DNA of 5,095 bases from Butyrivibrio sp. (GTDB lineage Bacteria; Bacillota_A; Clostridia; Lachnospirales; Lachnospiraceae): assembly GCA_017996845.1 (NCBI GenBank), contig JAGOGF010000164.1, positions 1 through 5,095 of the forward strand, given 5' to 3'. The first letter of the stretch is position 1. Each line of letters opens with the position of its first letter. The notes beneath the pieces were generated by a model. That model saw only the letters and a list, made by a program, of their open reading frames with translations. It did not search any database and was not told where the DNA came from. Of this stretch, positions 1-5,095 are shown in pieces. Made by a program: the position numbers and the translations under genes.

Positions 1-2231
1 GTGAGCATCATCTTCTTCCATTTGTCACGATTTTCATAATCTGCAAAAATTCTGTCTTTTTCTGCAATATAGCTTTCCAGGTCGATCAGGGTCATGAACC
101 AGTCTTTGTTTAGCAGTTCCTTATATAAGCGCTGCAGGTTTTCTTTATGTCCCACTTTCATGCATTGTTTACCAATGATAAAATCAACTGCTTCCTTGAT
201 AACAGGACTTTTATCATAATATTTTTTGGACACATAATCCGCTTTTTTGTAATGTTCAATTACTTCGTCCGCACTGATTCCGAAAATGTAAATGTTATCA
301 TCTCCAACAAGGGAATGAATCTCAACATTGGCACCATCATCGGTTCCCAGTGTAACAGCACCATTTAGCATGAACTTCATATTGCTGGTTCCCGAAGCTT
401 CCTTGGAAGCCAGTGATATCTGTTCCGATACATCGCAGGCGGGAATCAGTTTTTCCGCGTAGCTGACATTATAATTCTCCACCATGATGACTTTCATATA
501 AGGACTGACATCCGGGTCATGATTGACAATATCCTGCAGTACCAGGATCAGATGAATAATGTCCTGTGCAATGATATAGGCGGGTGCTGCCTTTGCTCCG
601 AAGATAAAGGTTAACGGACGGGTTGGTTTTTTACCTCCTTTGATCTCCAGATATTTATGAATAATATAAAGTGCATTCATCTGCTGGCGTTTATATTCAT
701 GGAGGCGCTTTACCTGAATATCAAAAATGGATTCCGGATCCACTTCCACGTTCTCCGTTTTTTTCAGATAGGCGGCAAGTTCTTTTTTCTTATCCATTTT
801 GATTGTTTCCAGACTGCTTAGAAATGCATCGTCTTCTGCATATTCCATCAATGCTTCCAGACGGCTTGCATTCTTTTTATAGCCGTCTCCAATCTTGCCG
901 GAAATCAGATCTGCAAGCGGATGATTGCAGGACAGGAGCCATCTGCGGAATGTAATTCCATTTGTTTTATTATTAAATTTTTCCGGATAGATCTGATAAA
1001 AATCTTTCAGTTCGGATTTTTCCAGAATTTCTGTATGAATCGCTGCAACACCATTGATTGAATAGCCATAGTGAATATCAATAAAAGCCATATGAACACG
1101 CTTTTTCTTATCAATGATCTGTACTTTTGCATTTTTGTACTTCGCACGTACCCGCTTGTCCAGTTCCCTGATATAGGGCACCAGCTGCGGTACTACCTTC
1201 TCCAGATAGGCAAGCGGCCAGGTCTCAAGTGCCTCTGCCAGAATCGTATGATTGGTATAGGCGCATGTCTTGCTGACCACTTCGATTGCCTCATCTATGG
1301 AAAATGCCTTATCTTCAACCAGTATACGGATCAGTTCCGGAATGATCATGGTCGGATGTGTATCATTGATCTGAATAGCAGCATGCTCATTGAGCTTTCG
1401 AAGATCATACTTACGTTCTTTCATTTCATGCAGGATCATCTGTGCTGCATTGCTGACCAGGAAATATTCCTGGTAAATCCGCAGCAAATTTCCTGCTTCA
1501 TCAGAATCATCCGGATACAGGAATAATGTCAGATTTTTTTCAATTGCGTCTTTATCGAAAGAGATTCCTTTTTTTACAAGGCTCTCATCGACTGTTTCCA
1601 CATCAAAGAGGCGAAGTTTGTTGATACCGCTGTCATACCCGACAACGCTCATGTTGTAGAGTCTTGACGTCACCTTGCGGTCTCCGAAACTGACATCAAA
1701 CGTTACGTCTGTCTTCTCAAGCCAGGATTCTTTTTCCTGCCAGGCATCTTTTTCCGCAGTCTGCAAATGATCTTTGAATACCTGTTTGAACAGGCCGAAA
1801 TGATAATTCAGACCGATTCCCTCTCCTGCAAATCCAAGTGTTGCAATGGAATCCAGAAAACATGCCGCGAGTCTTCCCAGCCCGCCGTTTCCCAGTGACG
1901 GCTCCGGTTCCGCTTCTTCGAGCTGTGCAATGCTTTTCCCGTTTTTCTGCAGAATTTCTTCAACCTTGTCATATACCCGAAGGTTGATCAGATTATTGGA
2001 TAACAATTTTCCAATCAGAAATTCCATGGAAATGTAATAAATCTTTTTCTCCCCTGCAATTGGCTCTGCAACCTTAAGCAGTTCACCGGTCACTTCGAGC
2101 AGTACATAATAAGCCTCCTGCACAGAACATGCCTTCAATGTTTTATCAAATTTCTGCTGTGCTATTTTTTCAATCTCTTCTTCCATATTGAGTACCAGAA
2201 TATCACGCTGCATATTGGTATGTTTTGACAT
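1..2231 (-). CDS. glgP: Glycogen/maltodextrin phosphorylase (3' end cut by window edge)
   Basis: This gene encodes a cytoplasmic, PLP-dependent alpha-1,4-glucan phosphorylase (GT35), which releases glucose-1-phosphate from the non-reducing ends of glycogen or maltodextrins. I translated 743 codons without a stop. Family landmarks appear in order: [10 protein letters not shown] (residues 65-74), [15 protein letters not shown] (114-128), INDTHPT, then TNHT with H328 (equivalent to muscle His377). Next come [13 protein letters not shown] with phosphate-binding K508, R509 and K514, and [10 protein letters not shown] with K619 as the PLP-binding lysine. All key residues are present. The reading stops at ...WKKMML, and by comparison with the family probably only a few tens of C-terminal residues are missing. 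The start ATG (2229-2231) follows GGAG at 6-nt spacing. A LacI-type repressor gene lies 94 bp upstream on the same strand, and two operator-like palindromes precede the gene. Glycogen cannot be separated from maltodextrin as substrate from sequence alone. Confidence 0.96.
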   Translation of the reverse strand, partial: MSKHTNMQRDILVLNMEEEIEKIAQQKFDKTLKACSVQEAYYVLLEVTGELLKVAEPIAGEKKIYYISMEFLIGKLLSNNLINLRVYDKVEEILQKNGKSIAQLEEAEPEPSLGNGGLGRLAACFLDSIATLGFAGEGIGLNYHFGLFKQVFKDHLQTAEKDAWQEKESWLEKTDVTFDVSFGDRKVTSRLYNMSVVGYDSGINKLRLFDVETVDESLVKKGISFDKDAIEKNLTLFLYPDDSDEAGNLLRIYQEYFLVSNAAQMILHEMKERKYDLRKLNEHAAIQINDTHPTMIIPELIRILVEDKAFSIDEAIEVVSKTCAYTNHTILAEALETWPLAYLEKVVPQLVPYIRELDKRVRAKYKNAKVQIIDKKKRVHMAFIDIHYGYSINGVAAIHTEILEKSELKDFYQIYPEKFNNKTNGITFRRWLLSCNHPLADLISGKIGDGYKKNASRLEALMEYAEDDAFLSSLETIKMDKKKELAAYLKKTENVEVDPESIFDIQVKRLHEYKRQQMNALYIIHKYLEIKGGKKPTRPLTFIFGAKAAPAYIIAQDIIHLILVLQDIVNHDPDVSPYMKVIMVENYNVSYAEKLIPACDVSEQISLASKEASGTSNMKFMLNGAVTLGTDDGANVEIHSLVGDDNIYIFGISADEVIEHYKKADYVSKKYYDKSPVIKEAVDFIIGKQCMKVGHKENLQRLYKELLNKDWFMTLIDLESYIAEKDRIFADYENRDKWKKMML

Positions 2232-2250
2232 AGTTTTCTCCTTTTCTCTG

Positions 2251-2262
2251 GAAAACGTTTTC
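2251..2262. promoter_or_regulatory. LacI-family operator O1 upstream of the phosphorylase gene
   Basis: A perfect 12-bp palindrome, GAAAACGTTTTC, with a central CpG, which is the typical LacI/GalR-family operator form. It lies between the predicted transcription start of the phosphorylase gene (about 2268) and its ribosome binding site, at about +6 to +17, where a bound repressor would block initiation or early elongation. The same 12-mer recurs at 2288-2299, and a one-mismatch copy lies in front of the neighbouring repressor gene. The site also fits the degenerate catabolite-response (cre) pattern, so CcpA is an alternative or additional binder. Confidence 0.75.
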
Positions 2263-2275
2263 TTTCTTTAAAAAC

Positions 2276-2304
2276 ACATTACCACAAGAAAACGTTTTCC
2301 GCAA
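2276..2304 (-). promoter_or_regulatory. Candidate promoter of the phosphorylase gene
   Basis: Read on the minus strand, TTGCGG (2304-2299) and TAATGT (2281-2276) are separated by exactly 17 bp. The -10 box is preceded by TGG, giving an extended -10 (TGn). The boxes are only fair matches to the sigma-A consensus, but operator O2 fills most of the spacer and O1 lies just after the expected start near 2268. That is the arrangement expected of a tightly repressed promoter. The predicted leader is about 35-40 nt and carries the GGAG ribosome binding site. Confidence 0.5.
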
Positions 2305-2317
2305 GTATTTTCTTGTG
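2283..2317. repeat. Perfect 10-bp inverted repeat enclosing operator O2
   Basis: CACAAGAAAA (2283-2292) is the exact reverse complement of TTTTCTTGTG (2308-2317), with 15 nt between the arms. The repeat begins 8 bp after the stop codon of the LacI-family gene. In RNA read from that gene it could fold into a stem-loop, followed after about 8 nt by a short U run (TTTTT). It may act as a weak terminator or attenuator, or only as an extended protein-binding site. The stem is AT-rich and the U run is not adjacent, so termination would be inefficient. Confidence 0.5.
2288..2299. promoter_or_regulatory. LacI-family operator O2 within the phosphorylase promoter
   Basis: A second perfect copy of GAAAACGTTTTC, identical to O1. 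It sits between the predicted -35 and -10 boxes and touches the last base of the -35. The centres of O1 and O2 are 37 bp apart, about 3.5 helical turns, so dimers on the two sites would sit on roughly opposite DNA faces. A LacI-type repressor is encoded directly upstream and is the most likely binder; CcpA is possible. Confidence 0.75.
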
Positions 2318-2325
2318 CTATCCCT

Positions 2326-3315
2326 TCAGCAAATAATATCCTCATATTTTATCCGTACAAGCTCATGCGGGAGAATGATCTGTTTCCCCGTACTGCCTTC
2401 CAGTAATCTGTCAATTTCAATTACAGCCGCTTCCGATACATGTGCAAAATTCTGCCGTACGGTATTCATCTGTTTTCCCACATATCCCATCAGTATGATC
2501 CCGTCAAACCCGCATACCGGACGGAAAATATCCATTTCTATCAAGGCTTTCATTGCCCCGATCGCCATCAGGTCAGATGCACATACCACCACATCTTTGT
2601 TTTTGGCATAGCGCATGGTAATCTCCCGCGCCTGCAATTCTGAAAAATTTCCGCAGCGCACCATCATTTTCAAGTTCAGATCCTGTGCCAGACGCTTCAT
2701 TCCATTCTGGCGCGCACCGGTCACATATCCGTCTGCTGTACCGGATATATACAGGACACGTTTACAGGTATTCTCCGTAATTGTTTTCCGCGCAACATCA
2801 TACTGCGCCTGTTCATGATCAATGCCGACACAGCTGGTTGTTTCATTGACCATCGGCGCATCCACAACAACGATCTTAAAATTACCGCTTCTGATCAGCT
2901 GATGCAGCACCCTGTCATTTGTAGATAATCCATATATGATGATTCCTCTGATACTCTGTGCCGCAAAATATCTTGTCATCTCTTCCGGTGACATATCCTG
3001 TATCATGGAAAAAAATACTGTAATCACGTCCATCTGCAGTTCTTGTGCTTTCCGAAGCGCACCGGAAATATATTGCATATCGATTTCATCGATTGCCTGC
3101 GTCTGATTATTCAATTTTAGAAGAAGTGCGACCCGGCCTGCCTTTTTGGAGGAAAGTGTCGCAGCAACCGCATTGGGTACAAAATTAAGTCGTTCCACTA
3201 CTTCATATACTTTCAGCCTTGTCTCTTCGCTGACATTCGGATAATTGTTAAGTACCTTGGAAACCGTTGAAATTGCTACCCCGGCCTCCTTTGCTACGTC
3301 TTTAATTGAAACCAT
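2326..3315 (-). CDS. LacI/GalR-family transcriptional repressor, probable regulator of the phosphorylase gene
   Basis: This is a DNA-binding repressor of 329 residues from the chosen start, the usual LacI-family length. The N-terminal helix-turn-helix is at about 3-22 (SIKDVAKEAGVAISTVSKVL). The hinge helix PNAVAATL (47-54) carries L54, the leucine that in PurR and LacI wedges into the central CpG of the operator; the nearby palindromes all have that CpG. The rest is a periplasmic-binding-protein-like sugar domain, with R202 in the ligand-contact region, the CASDLMAIGAMKAL motif (D248) and GFDG (D271). I chose ATG 3313-3315 because GAGGG lies 5 nt upstream and MVSIKDVA is the classic beginning. 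An in-frame ATG at 3325-3327 would add four residues but has a poor binding site. Context suggests an alpha-glucan-responsive, MalR-like repressor that also controls itself. The inducer cannot be read from the sequence. Confidence 0.93.
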   Translation of the reverse strand: MVSIKDVAKEAGVAISTVSKVLNNYPNVSEETRLKVYEVVERLNFVPNAVAATLSSKKAGRVALLLKLNNQTQAIDEIDMQYISGALRKAQELQMDVITVFFSMIQDMSPEEMTRYFAAQSIRGIIIYGLSTNDRVLHQLIRSGNFKIVVVDAPMVNETTSCVGIDHEQAQYDVARKTITENTCKRVLYISGTADGYVTGARQNGMKRLAQDLNLKMMVRCGNFSELQAREITMRYAKNKDVVVCASDLMAIGAMKALIEMDIFRPVCGFDGIILMGYVGKQMNTVRQNFAHVSEAAVIEIDRLLEGSTGKQIILPHELVRIKYEDIIC

Positions 3316-3363
3316 TGTGACCCTCATGCTCTGTTTCCACCAGCATTTATCCCGTCTGTAATG

Positions 3364-3375
3364 GAAACCGTTTTC
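3364..3375. promoter_or_regulatory. LacI-family operator O3 at the repressor's own promoter
   Basis: GAAACCGTTTTC differs at one base from O1 and O2 and keeps the central CpG. It starts about 3 bp after the predicted transcription start of the LacI-family gene, so binding there should block transcription and give negative autoregulation. The single mismatch makes it less symmetrical and possibly weaker than O1/O2, which would let the repressor keep a basal supply of itself. Confidence 0.7.
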
Positions 3376-3384
3376 TTATATTCT

Positions 3385-3413
3385 ACTATAGCGCACCTGA
3401 TTTTTTTTGTCCA
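3385..3413 (-). promoter_or_regulatory. Sigma-A-type promoter of the LacI-family gene
   Basis: On the minus strand, TGGACA (3413-3408; 5 of 6 to consensus) and TATAGT (3390-3385; 5 of 6) are separated by exactly 17 bp, with the start expected near 3378. The spacer contains an A run. A small perfect inverted repeat (TTTGT/ACAAA, 3406-3417) overlaps the -35. Operator O3 begins directly after the start point. The leader to the chosen ATG is about 60 nt. Confidence 0.7.
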
Positions 3414-3461
3414 CAAATCCGATGTGTGAGCAGCAAAAACAGTCAGCCGCATTTTCTGTTG

Positions 3462-4034
3462 TTATTGAAATGCAATTCTCCCACTGATCGATAATTTCAA
3501 TATCAGTTCTGCCATTTCTCTCGTTGATTTCTTCATACCGTCATGTAACCATTTCTGTATCACCCCGATGCTGCCACTTGCATAAAAAAGAAACATATAT
3601 TCCGAATTCTCCCGATCCGCAGTCATCGAAGCAAAATGCTGGTTTCCAATAATCTGTATCACTTCCTGCTGAAAATGAATATCTTCTTCCAGATTCAGAA
3701 AAAGATCAAAAAGTTCCGCATTTTCCTTTACGTACTGTAGAATCTTATCCAGCAGTTCAATGGGTTCTTCTGAAACCGCGCTTAAATTGGCATTCAGATC
3801 ATGCCCGAATAAATATTGGTTTATCTCATCAATCAGATCCTGTTCAATCTGATGTAACAGATCATATTGATCCAGGTAATGCGCATAAAAGGTTGCACGA
3901 TTGACATCTGCAACATCACAGATTTCCTTTATCGTAATCTTTGATATCGGCTTTTTCTTTAATAATGTGATAAAACTTTTCCGGATCACCATTAAAGAAT
4001 ATTTCACTCGCCTGTCCATTTTCTTTTCTTCCAT
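3462..4034 (-). CDS. TetR/AcrR-family transcriptional regulator
   Basis: A 190-residue protein, typical TetR-family length, presumably a dimeric repressor. The N-terminal part (about 8-60) is the TetR DNA-binding domain, with the helix-turn-helix at about 33-53 and the characteristic NRATFYAHY (45-53). The C-terminal half is helical and matches the DhaS-like TetR C-terminal type, with YASGSIGVIQKWLHDGM (151-167) followed by the usual MAELI helix. The start ATG is supported by AGGAG at 5-nt spacing. The gene diverges from an ABC exporter operon that begins 167 bp away, the common arrangement for a local TetR repressor and its target transporter. An imperfect palindrome in the shared region (4165-4185) is a candidate operator. 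The ligand is unknown; an exported compound or a membrane-active stress is the usual kind of inducer for such pairs. Confidence 0.93.
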   Translation of the reverse strand: MEEKKMDRRVKYSLMVIRKSFITLLKKKPISKITIKEICDVADVNRATFYAHYLDQYDLLHQIEQDLIDEINQYLFGHDLNANLSAVSEEPIELLDKILQYVKENAELFDLFLNLEEDIHFQQEVIQIIGNQHFASMTADRENSEYMFLFYASGSIGVIQKWLHDGMKKSTREMAELILKLSISGRIAFQ

Positions 4035-4121
4035 ACATTCTCCTGTTTCAGATTATTTGTTTTTTCTCATACACTTCTTTTTAATCTGTCGGGTAAACAG
4101 CATTCAGTAATAATCTGCTTG

Positions 4122-4150
4122 TTGTTACTTCATCATAAAGTCAATATACT
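4122..4150 (+). promoter_or_regulatory. Candidate promoter of the ABC transporter operon
   Basis: TTGTTA (4122-4127; 4 of 6) and TATACT (4145-4150; 5 of 6) are separated by exactly 17 bp, giving a start near 4157 and a leader of about 45 nt. The -10 box overlaps the -10 of the divergent tetR-type promoter. A perfect TATAAT also lies at 4179-4184, but it has no convincing -35 and would start transcription at the ribosome binding site, so I prefer this pair. Confidence 0.5.
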
Positions 4151-4171
4151 ATATCAAATGTTAATATTCAA
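4143..4171 (-). promoter_or_regulatory. Candidate promoter of the TetR-family gene
   Basis: On the minus strand, TTGAAT (4171-4166; 4 of 6) and TATATT (4148-4143; 5 of 6) have a 17-bp spacer. The start is expected near 4136, leaving a leader of about 100 nt before the regulator's ATG. The -10 overlaps that of the opposing transporter promoter, and the -35 lies inside the imperfect palindrome at 4165-4185, so a bound regulator would shut off its own gene. Confidence 0.5.
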
Positions 4172-4185
4172 CACCGTGTATAATA
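4165..4185. promoter_or_regulatory. Candidate TetR-family operator (imperfect 21-bp palindrome)
   Basis: The arms TATTCAACAC (4165-4174) and GTGTATAATA (4176-4185) are inverted around the single base at 4175, with 8 of 10 positions paired. The inner ACAC/GTGT is perfect. Its size and one-base centre fit a TetR-family site. It covers the -35 of the tetR-type promoter and lies just downstream of the predicted transporter start, so one protein could control both directions. Binding by the adjacent regulator is inferred from position only. Confidence 0.4.
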
Positions 4186-4201
4186 ATTATGGAGGAATTT
4201 T

Positions 4202-4903
4202 ATGTCATTCATTGATTTTGAAAATGTAAAAAAAGAATACACTGCAGGAGATGTAACGATACATGCAGTTCAAAATTGTTCCTTTTCAATTGAGAAGGGA
4301 GAACTGGTTGTTATTCTCGGGCCGTCCGGTGCCGGTAAAACCACTATACTGAATCTGCTGGGCGGAATGGACAGTCCCAGCGGCGGCAGCATTGTCGTAG
4401 ATAACAGTAACGTTCATCAATATGGTAAAAAAGAGCTAATTAATTACAGACGAAGTGACATCGGATTTGTTTTTCAGTTTTACAATCTTGTGGGAAATCT
4501 GACCGCACTTGAAAACGTGGAACTTGCCTGCCAGATCTGCCCCGATTCGCTTGACCCCAAAACAGTTTTGGAGCAGGTCGGACTATCCGATCGTATCAAT
4601 AATTTTCCTGCCCAGCTTTCCGGTGGGGAACAGCAACGTGTTGCCATTGCCAGAGCGATTGCCAAAAATCCGAAACTGCTGTTATGCGATGAACCTACCG
4701 GAGCGCTTGACAGTGTGATCGGTCAGCGGATCATCGCTTTATTACAGAAAACCTGCAAGAAAATGGGTACTACAACTATTCTGATTACACACAACGCAGT
4801 TTTGGCGGATATTGCAGATAAAGTCATTCATATCAAAAACGGAACGGTCAGTGACTTTATTCTGAATCAATCACCCAAAAATGCAGAAGAGATTGCGTGG
4901 TAA
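4202..4903 (+). CDS. ABC transporter ATP-binding protein, MacB/LolD type
   Basis: A complete 233-residue nucleotide-binding subunit that hydrolyses ATP on the cytoplasmic face to drive a FtsX-type permease. All catalytic motifs are intact: Walker [10 protein letters not shown] (40-48), Q-loop Q92 in VFQFYNL, signature LSGGEQQR (139-146), Walker B LLLCDEP (159-165) with catalytic E164, D-loop GALD (167-170) and switch H197 in ITHN. The [18 protein letters not shown] stretch is typical of the MacB/LolD/FtsE group rather than of importers. A GGAGG ribosome binding site lies 6 nt before the ATG. The stop codon overlaps the possible start of the next gene, a FtsX-like permease, pointing to translational coupling and one complex. 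The substrate is unknown; antimicrobial peptides, lipids or lipoproteins are typical for the group. Confidence 0.95.
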   Translation: MSFIDFENVKKEYTAGDVTIHAVQNCSFSIEKGELVVILGPSGAGKTTILNLLGGMDSPSGGSIVVDNSNVHQYGKKELINYRRSDIGFVFQFYNLVGNLTALENVELACQICPDSLDPKTVLEQVGLSDRINNFPAQLSGGEQQRVAIARAIAKNPKLLLCDEPTGALDSVIGQRIIALLQKTCKKMGTTTILITHNAVLADIADKVIHIKNGTVSDFILNQSPKNAEEIAW

Positions 4904-5095
4904 TGCATATGCTATATAAAAATACACTTGTTAAAATCAAAAAATCTTTCGGAAGATTCATATCCCTCTTTATCATTGTACTGGTTGGTGTCGGTTTTTT
5001 TGCAGGTCTGCAGGCAACTGCACCTGATATTGCTGCGTCAATCAGTAAGTACTACAATGACCACAAACTGATGGATTACAAAATTGTCAGCACGA
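4903..5095 (+). CDS. FtsX/MacB-like ABC permease, N-terminal part (cut by window edge)
   Basis: The open frame continues to the right edge, with 64 complete codons visible. A short basic cytoplasmic stretch (KNTLVKIKKSFGRF, about 6-19) is followed by a hydrophobic transmembrane segment at about 19-41. An external region then begins with APDIAASISKYYNDHKLMDY. This start resembles that of large clostridial FtsX-domain permeases, in which the first membrane helix is followed by a long extracytoplasmic domain. ATG 4903-4905 overlaps the ATPase stop codon (TAATG); an in-frame ATG at 4909-4911 is equally possible. Neither has a strong ribosome binding site, consistent with coupling to the upstream gene. 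It should form the membrane part of the exporter with the ATPase. Total length and the remaining helices lie outside the window. Confidence 0.85.
   Translation, partial: MHMLYKNTLVKIKKSFGRFISLFIIVLVGVGFFAGLQATAPDIAASISKYYNDHKLMDYKIVST

Noticed and set aside
1071..1526. A 151-codon plus-strand open frame.
   Set aside because: It lies wholly antisense to the phosphorylase coding region, has no family resemblance I recognise, and is a shadow of a strongly supported gene. The same applies to plus-strand frames at 147-368 and 1846-2037.
2251..2299. Calling the palindromes CcpA cre sites outright.
   Set aside because: They fit the degenerate cre pattern, but the adjacent LacI-family gene with a matching operator at its own promoter makes local regulation the simpler reading. 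CcpA is kept as an alternative.
2315..2818. Several plus-strand open frames of 67-98 codons.
   Set aside because: They are antisense to the LacI-family gene, overlap one another and have no coding signature.
2326..3315. Naming the repressor malR.
   Set aside because: Context suggests a MalR-like role, but the LacI family is too large to assign the symbol without a ligand or an orthology test.
3435..3460. Possible terminator after the TetR-type gene (AACAG/CTGTT stem followed by a T run on the minus strand).
   Set aside because: The stem is only 5 bp with a 13-nt loop and a short T run, so it is too weak to call. Readthrough into the LacI-type gene remains possible.
3901..4110. A 69-codon hydrophobic plus-strand frame.
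   Set aside because: It is mostly antisense to the TetR helix-turn-helix region. Its hydrophobicity comes from the lysine-rich opposite strand read as phenylalanine codons.
4480..4718. Short open frames on both strands within the ATPase gene.
   Set aside because: They overlap the intact ABC motifs (signature and Walker B) in other frames and are shadows.
1..5095. Search by eye for CRISPR arrays, tRNA/rRNA genes, insertion sequences, toxin-antitoxin pairs or phage genes.
   Set aside because: No regularly spaced repeats, transposase motifs, tRNA-like cloverleaf or small paired genes were seen. The region reads as ordinary chromosomal metabolism, regulation and transport.

Overview
The window looks like chromosomal DNA from a low-to-moderate GC Firmicute. 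Clostridia of the Lachnospiraceae type are the best guess, from the AGGAG/GGAGG ribosome binding sites, the protein styles (a short-type glycogen phosphorylase, a TetR regulator with the DhaS-like C-terminal domain, and an ABC/FtsX exporter) and the AT-rich promoters. Genus cannot be fixed from the sequence alone.

Layout: positions 1-2231 (minus) hold almost all of a glycogen/maltodextrin phosphorylase gene, with its 3' end cut by the left edge. Positions 2232-2325 are a compact control region with two identical 12-bp palindromes, a candidate promoter and a larger inverted repeat. Positions 2326-3315 (minus) encode a LacI-family repressor. Positions 3316-3461 hold the repressor's own promoter and a third, near-identical operator. 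Positions 3462-4034 (minus) encode a TetR-family regulator. Positions 4035-4201 are a divergent intergenic region with overlapping promoters and an imperfect palindrome. Positions 4202-4903 (plus) encode an ABC transporter ATPase, and 4903 to the right edge is the start of its FtsX/MacB-like permease, cut by the window.

Two independent modules are visible. The first is a carbohydrate storage/alpha-glucan module: the LacI-type protein probably represses both itself and the phosphorylase through operators of the form GAAAMCGTTTTC. Each operator overlaps or directly follows a recognisable promoter. The second is an export module of MacB/FtsX type, with a divergently transcribed TetR regulator that probably controls both directions from the shared intergenic region; its substrate cannot be told. 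I see no tRNA, rRNA, CRISPR array, insertion sequence or phage gene. Nothing here amounts to a clearly undescribed system; the points of interest are regulatory architecture.
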